Source: Ophioceras dolichostomum
Lineage: Eukaryota > Ascomycota > Sordariomycetes > Magnaporthales > Ophioceraceae
Length of the DNA stretch: 64,000 nucleotides
Direction: 5' to 3'
Assembly (NCBI GenBank): GCA_003049485.1
Contig: PYST01000048.1
Span: forward strand, 68,096 to 132,095
The position numbers were made by a program, and so were the translations under genes. The notes under the pieces are model-generated. The model searched no databases and was not told where the DNA came from. It was given only the letters and a program-made list of their open reading frames with translations. This document shows, one piece after another, positions 59,093 to 64,000 of this stretch. The first letter of the stretch is position 1. Each line of letters starts with the position of its first letter.

Positions 59093-61117
59093 TTATTTCA
59101 CCTCCCACGACTGCGTCATCGACTTGTCTGAGCCCCAGGAAACCTTCACTACCAGGCCACGGGGGTTGTCGTGAGGCACGGAAAAGCGAACCTGGCCGGC
59201 CACAGTTTGGCCGGCGGAGAGGGGAAGGCGCGGTGGTCGGCCGCTATCTTTGTCGTCGTCCTGGGGGATTTCGATCGGCAAGAAGCCCTGCTTCCAGTGG
59301 GTCGGCACGCCGTGGGGCCCCGTGGTGAACGCGACACGATCCTCGCCCGGGCTGCTCGATTCGTCGGCCCACACCTGCGCCGTCACATCGGCCGGCTCAA
59401 TCTGCTGGCCGCGGGAGCCGGCGAAGAAGATATCGAACCAGACAAGGAAGCCGTCCAGCATGGTGGATGTGGCGGCGTCAACGGGGCTGTTAACGTCAGA
59501 CCGCCACTCGGTCTCAAACTCGAGGTCCTCGACACGCACCGTGTGCAGGTCCAGCATGCGGAACATGAAAGGGGTGCCGCAGAGCACGGCAGGCGGGACG
59601 ACTTCGATGCGCGGGTCGACGAAGATGCCCTCCTGCATGGGCCTCATATCGAAGCCGTAGACGTTGCGCCAGAAGGTGACGTGGTCGGCGACGTAGTCCG
59701 GGTCGGTGACTGGTGCAAGCCACAAGCTGGCGTGGCTGGGCACAACCAGGCCGTTGGGCGCCAGATAGCGGTCGCGGGCCCAGAGCACGCTGGGAAGCAT
59801 CGCCTCGAAGAGCAGGCAGTAGCCCATCCACTCGCTGACAATCACGTCCACCTGCTCGACCGGCAACGCCACTTCCTCCATCCGGCCCTTGAGACACATC
59901 ACACGCCCGTCGAGGCCGTTGAGGAACACGTTGGCTCGAGCCTTGTCGATGATGTCCGACTTGTCCACCGCGATCACCAGCTTGGCACCGGCCTTGGCAC
60001 AAAACATGCTTAGGATGCCTGCAGGAGACGAAAGGATATGAGCGCGGAGGCCATAAGACAAAGGGGAAGGAACAAACCTGGGACAGGAGAGCGGCGGGAA
60101 CCTCGCAGGCCTGAAAAGGGAAATAGAAGTACTAACCGGTTCCGCAACCGATGTCCAGGACCACCTTATCCTTGAAGAAGTGCTTGTTGTTGTAGATGAA
60201 GTCGCGGTAGGCCTCGGTTCGCACCCGATCTTTGAGCATCGTCTCGTGGATCTCTAAGTATGCAGGTAGTTCGCGTATGAGCGGAGGCTATTAGCGCGGG
60301 TTGGAAAAAAAAAAGAACTGCCATGGTTCCGCTCCTCTCATACACTCTAGCCCCCTGTCGCAGCAGCGCAGCAGCTTACCGTTGGCGGCGTAAGACTCCC
60401 AGTAGTACCTGGAATCATCCTCGGGTTGCAGTGGCGGCGAGGGCGATTCGAAAGGGTTTGATTCCCCTGGAGCAGATAGCGAAGAAGACCGCTCGCCCTC
60501 GCCCTCGCCCTCACCCCAGCGCTGGTCGAGGGTCTTCTGGACGGCCAGGCGGTAGTCGGCGAACTGGCGAACCAGGAGATCAAGCTCGTTTTGGAGCTCG
60601 GCATTCCGTGACAGCAGGCTCTCGGTCACGACCCCATCGCCACCACTGCCCACCGCGGGGGTCGCCGGGACCGGCAGCTCATCCAGACACATGATGAAAG
60701 CATCGTCATCCAGAACTGGCTTCAGGTGGCGCTCGTCCTCTAAGTCCGCCAGTTGAATTTCGGCCGGCAGAGCCACGCCTTCGTGCACCCGTTGCCTGAC
60801 TGTGTGCATGTGTGTCTTGATATCAGCGTGTGAAAGGAAGAGAGCGGACGAAGCTACGTGCACCACGCTCACAGCAACTCACCAAAGTTGACAAGCTTGA
60901 CACAGCCGTAGAAGTCGAGGCCCAGACGGTCACGGATCGCCAGGAAGTCGAAGCCGAACGTCTCCTTGCAGTAGGAAATCATGGCCTGCCCATCGCTGAA
61001 AACGCGATCGTCGAGCAGCGAGATAATGGCCGGCTCCTCTTCGGCCTCTTGCTCCGCGTCAACCCACCCGTCCTCACTCGAGGTCTCGGAGCCGCTGGCC
61101 GAAGATGGCTCGGGCAT
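59093..61117 (-). CDS. rmtB: Protein arginine N-methyltransferase 3 (RmtB-like)
   Basis: Exons in transcript order are 60883-61117, 60380-60799, 60137-60253 and 59093-60018, 565 residues. PRMT3 is a type I enzyme that makes asymmetric dimethylarginine, classically on ribosomal protein uS5, using S-adenosylmethionine. The N-terminal region (SLLDDRVFSDGQAMISYC, then FDFLAIRDRLGLDFYGCVKL) aligns with the PRMT3 zinc finger but lacks the expected CxxC pair and histidines. A helical linker includes ELQNELDLLVRQFADYRLAV. The catalytic core has YYWESYAANEIHETMLKDRV, motif I VVLDIGCGTGILSMFCAKAG, AVDKSD, the double-E loop SEWMGYCLLFEAM (about 319-331), and the THW loop in GVPTHWKQGFLP, then a beta-barrel to the end. 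All four junctions agree in phase. A 280-residue frame on the opposite strand is a shadow. Confidence 0.94.
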
Positions 61118-61940
61118 CTTGCTTATTTCTTCAGAGGGGTTCGTTAACTAAAAAAAAACAATGATAGGACTGGCTGAGGGGTCGCACAATCTGTGTTGGT
61201 TGGTTGATGCTCCCTCCTCGGTCTATGCTGTCAAAAAAAAAAAAATCCAGTTCGCGGCCACAAACATCTCAGTTAAGGTAAGGTAGGTAGGTGTACGTGC
61301 TTTACAGAGGTGCAGGCACCTGTACCCATACATGCGCGCACACAATCAATTTCATGTCGTGCACCATTGTCGCTCAAATTCTCCACTATTTGACTGTAGG
61401 TAAGATGCCAGGACAGCCCCGGACCTCTAAAATGTTGGTGGGGGGTCGCACAAGTCAATGACCCCGGCGAGCGTGGCAGCAAGCAAATTTGGTTGCGTGG
61501 GTTATATGGGAAGTACATAGGTAGGTCGGTACGGGATTTCAGAATCGGAAAATAGGGATGCATTTCCGGCGGGCGTGAAGTGCTGGGGTCCCATTGTCTC
61601 CCTTCATATTGTCATCACTGTTGCAAGTTGGTTGTACCTACCAGGCGCTTATTGCTGGATACCTATTGTTTGGAGACTGCATCTACCCCCTGCTGGGTGA
61701 CTGACGTATTTCGGTAGGTACGAGAAACACGTTGACGGGGGATGGGGATGGGGTGATCGGGCGAGATAGGCAACATGGCGGCATAAGGCAAGGCACAAAG
61801 CCCGCATGTCCAAGCCCTGCGCCGACCAGGTGTGGTGGCCATCGAAACTCTGGGGCAGACCAACCAGTCGGGGGTTTCCCGACCTGCCCTGGTTGGACGG
61901 CGGGAAGGGTAGTCCCCGAAAGTGGCCTTGACAGTCATCT
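61118..61940. other. Intergenic region, PRMT3 promoter / Uso1 3' end
   Basis: Both neighbours read leftwards. It contains TAAGGTAAGGTAGGTAGG (about 61274-61291) and related GGTAGG elements near 61530 and 61713. Two poly-A runs (about 61150 and 61233) are present. No gene seen. Confidence 0.45.
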
Positions 61941-63957
61941 TCATTCGTCATCGTCGTCATCGTCGTCGCCATCTTCTTCTGCGTCTGATATTGCCTCGCC
62001 CAGGGCGGCCAAGCGTTTCTGTGACCATAGTTAATTCCATTCTCCTGTACAACGAACGTGCAGGTGCGATATAGAGGGGCCACGAACCTTATACCTGGAG
62101 AGCTTCTCTTCCAGATCTCCGAATACCATCAACAGGTCGTCCAGCTCGCCCTGTGTTGCTTTCTTATCCGCTTCGGCTTGTTCCGCAAGGGCCTCGCTCT
62201 GCGGCACGGGTGGGAAAGTATCATCAGTCATCGGCTGCCGGGTGGGGGTCCGGGTGTGTACACCTCTGGCCATCTCAGATATCAACACTTTACCTTCTGT
62301 ATCTGCTCAGCCGCTGCCGGCGACGCTTGTCCCGCCTGGCGAACTATCGCTTCACTTTCTTGGAGCTTTCTCTGCAGTTCCTGGATTTTCCGCTCTGCCT
62401 CGGCTGCCGCCGCCGTCTGCACGGCCAGCTGTGAGTTGAAACTATCCCGTGCAGCCTGTATCTCCTGGGCCTTGGCCTTGTTGGCTTTCATGACGTCGAC
62501 CTCGAGCCGGCTGTTGGTGGCCCGCAAGTCGGCCATGGCTGCCTCGGCGCGTCTTTGCGACCGCTCTACTTCCATGTCTGCCGCCTTCCTCGAGTGTCCT
62601 ATTTGCCTCTGCAGGTCTTGCTCACGCAGCTCGTGCTGCTTTCGCAACTTAGCAAGCTCCTCTTCGTGGGTTCGTTGGAGCGACTCGTTGACGGACTTGA
62701 GCCGTGCCAGATCGACCATGGCCGACTCCTTCGATCTCCTATGGTCTGCTTGCTCCTGGCCCAACTGTCTGTCGAGGGATGCGACCCTCAGCTGTGTGTC
62801 TTGTAGAGCGCGGTCCCTATCCTCAACCTGGGCCCGCAGCGAGTCCACCATCTCGCGAGAGATGCCCTTCTGGACCCCGTTTGCGACAACCTCCGCCTCC
62901 AGCCCTGGTTCCCGGTCGATGGCCCGCAGGAGTCGACTGTAATTGTCCTTGAAGAACTCGACGAAGGCGGCGTCGAAGTACACGTCCGGAAGCTTCTGCC
63001 CTGCTGATGCGTACAGCCGTTGCGGAAGGACCTCGAAGTCGCGCATGAGCGGGTGACTCCTCAGTCTGTTAAGTTTGTCGGCATACCTCTCGCGGCCCAA
63101 ACCGTTCAGTAGGATCGGCTGTAGCGTGGCGCGGGGAACCGGCGAGTCTTTGGTCGAGAACTCGTAAATCTGGCCTAGCAGGGCCGCGCAGAGGCCCTGC
63201 ACCACGGCTATGGAGCTGTCGGCGGCGCCGCCGCTGCCACCACTGCTGCTGCTCGGATTCTTCGAAACGGACTGCATCAAGCCGTGGACGTTGCTGCCTT
63301 CGCCGAGGAAGTCATTCACGCCATCGAGGTCTTCAAACAACCAGCCCAGCAACAGCATGAGACAGCCGACGGCAATGCGCTCGTCATCGCCACGCGCGAG
63401 GCTGCCGAGAAGGTGCGCTGTGATGATCTGGATACTGGTAACCACCTCCTCGCCGCTGCCCTCGTCGCCTTCAGTCACCGCCATGGCCATCGCCTTGGCC
63501 CGAGGACTGTCGCGGATCAGATGAAACATGATAACGGCTGCAAACCAGTACCTGTAGGGATCTGAAGGCGGGTCTGCTAGCAGCGTCGTGAGAACATTCG
63601 CCGTCTCGTCGGCGCCGGACCGATGGCCCTCGATGGCCCGGCCCAGGAAGTGGAGCCGCACCTCCGGGTGTTGGAAGAAGTAGGCCTTTAGACATTCACA
63701 AGCTGAGAACCGGATGTTGAACTCGGGCGGCACCTGCGAGGCCTCGTGGATGCCGAGCGTCAGGTCCAATAGGCCATCGATCACATAGACACGGGCCATG
63801 CCGACGCCGCCGTTCGTTTTCTTGTCCCCCCCTCTCCTGTGCTGCGGCTGCGGCAGGCCAAGCGGGGAGGGGACCTGCAGCTGAGCAAAGTTCTCTTGGA
63901 GCGTCGCGTTGCCCCTAATGATATCAGCACATGTGACGAGTGCCTGGCCAGAAGAAG
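61941..63957 (-). CDS. USO1: Vesicle tethering factor Uso1/p115, 5' part beyond the window
   Basis: Partial: exons in transcript order are (upstream exons beyond the right edge), 62294-63957, 62088-62198 and 61941-62018. The most upstream exon seen probably starts at 63957 after a CGAAG acceptor, so the gene continues past 64000. Uso1/p115 tethers ER-derived vesicles to the Golgi with Ypt1/Rab1. Seen: DIIRGNATLQENFAQLQVPS, the end of the armadillo-like head (VYVIDGLLDLTLGIHEASQV, FNIRFSACECLKAYFF, IAVGCLMLLLGWLFEDLDGV), the head boundary YFDAAFVEFFKDNYSRLLRA, then a coiled coil of about 200 residues (VDSLRAQVEDRDRALQDTQL and on). The final exon ends in an acidic tail (EEDGDDDDDDDE), the conserved p115 C-terminus. 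Both introns are phase 0, the first with GTAAAG and the second with an unusual GTTCGT donor. Confidence 0.92.
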
Positions 63958-64000
63958 CTTCGGATTAGAAAAAGGAGCAATTAATGAACGTGCCGCCAAG

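Noticed and set aside
59171..60013. 280-residue open frame antisense to PRMT3
   Set aside because: Lies fully within the catalytic exon of PRMT3 and has no recognisable domain.
1..64000. CRISPR arrays, prokaryotic defence systems, insertion sequences
   Set aside because: No direct-repeat arrays, no transposase or integrase frames; gene structure is entirely eukaryotic.

Overview
The window is eukaryotic nuclear DNA from a filamentous ascomycete (Pezizomycotina, most likely a Sordariomycete). Evidence: dense protein genes on both strands, mostly 50-260 nt GT-AG introns, pyrimidine-rich tracts upstream of starts, fungal-specific families (Rav1, Tag1, Ypi1, Gta3, Mil1, Mtg3/Gep3), and scattered GGTAGGTACCTACC-type palindromes between genes. 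No CRISPR array, tRNA, rRNA or intact transposon was recognised. Species is inference only.

I support 22 protein genes, 21 complete and one (Uso1) running off the right edge. All exon coordinates were read by eye from splice signals, reading phase and family conservation.

Layout, left to right: HECT ubiquitin ligase Hul4 (+, 1190-5296); mitoribosomal protein Mrp49 (-, 5993-6911) back to back with the mitochondrial permuted GTPase Mtg3/Gep3 (+, 7302-9530); PP1 inhibitor Ypi1 (+, 10139-10920); a DENN-domain Rab GEF (-, 11730-15528); TRAPPC13 (-, 17814-18871); acetolactate synthase regulatory subunit Ilv6 (-, 19326-20364); a KHDC4-like KH protein (+, 21150-23667); ornithine carbamoyltransferase (-, 24133-25364); Tag1-like vacuolar protein (+, 26109-29119); Mil1-like DUF726 hydrolase (+, 31145-33741); GatC-like Gta3 (-, 34162-34809); alpha-SNAP Sec17 (+, 35314-36498); Rrp12 (+, 37188-41079); SNARE Vti1 (-, 41376-42246); an FAD oxidoreductase (+, 43727-45527); Cox11 (+, 45890-46932); Rav1 (+, 47669-52610); an OPT-family transporter (+, 53422-57252); a secreted eight-cysteine protein (+, 57670-58608); PRMT3 (-, 59093-61117); Uso1 (-, 61941 to the edge).

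This is an ordinary housekeeping segment, not a metabolite cluster or defence island. Two themes recur: membrane traffic (DENN GEF, TRAPPC13, Sec17, Vti1, Mil1, Uso1, plus the V-ATPase assembly factor Rav1) and mitochondrial function (Mrp49, Mtg3, Gta3, Cox11, Ilv6, ornithine carbamoyltransferase). The two amino-acid biosynthesis genes have Gcn4/CPC1-type motifs upstream.

The points most worth a second look are a 9-nt microexon in the OPT gene, a cysteine-rich module between the cDENN and dDENN parts of the DENN protein, the loss of zinc ligands in PRMT3, the orphan secreted protein, and the palindrome family, which also occurs inside a Hul4 intron. I found no convincing undescribed biological system.
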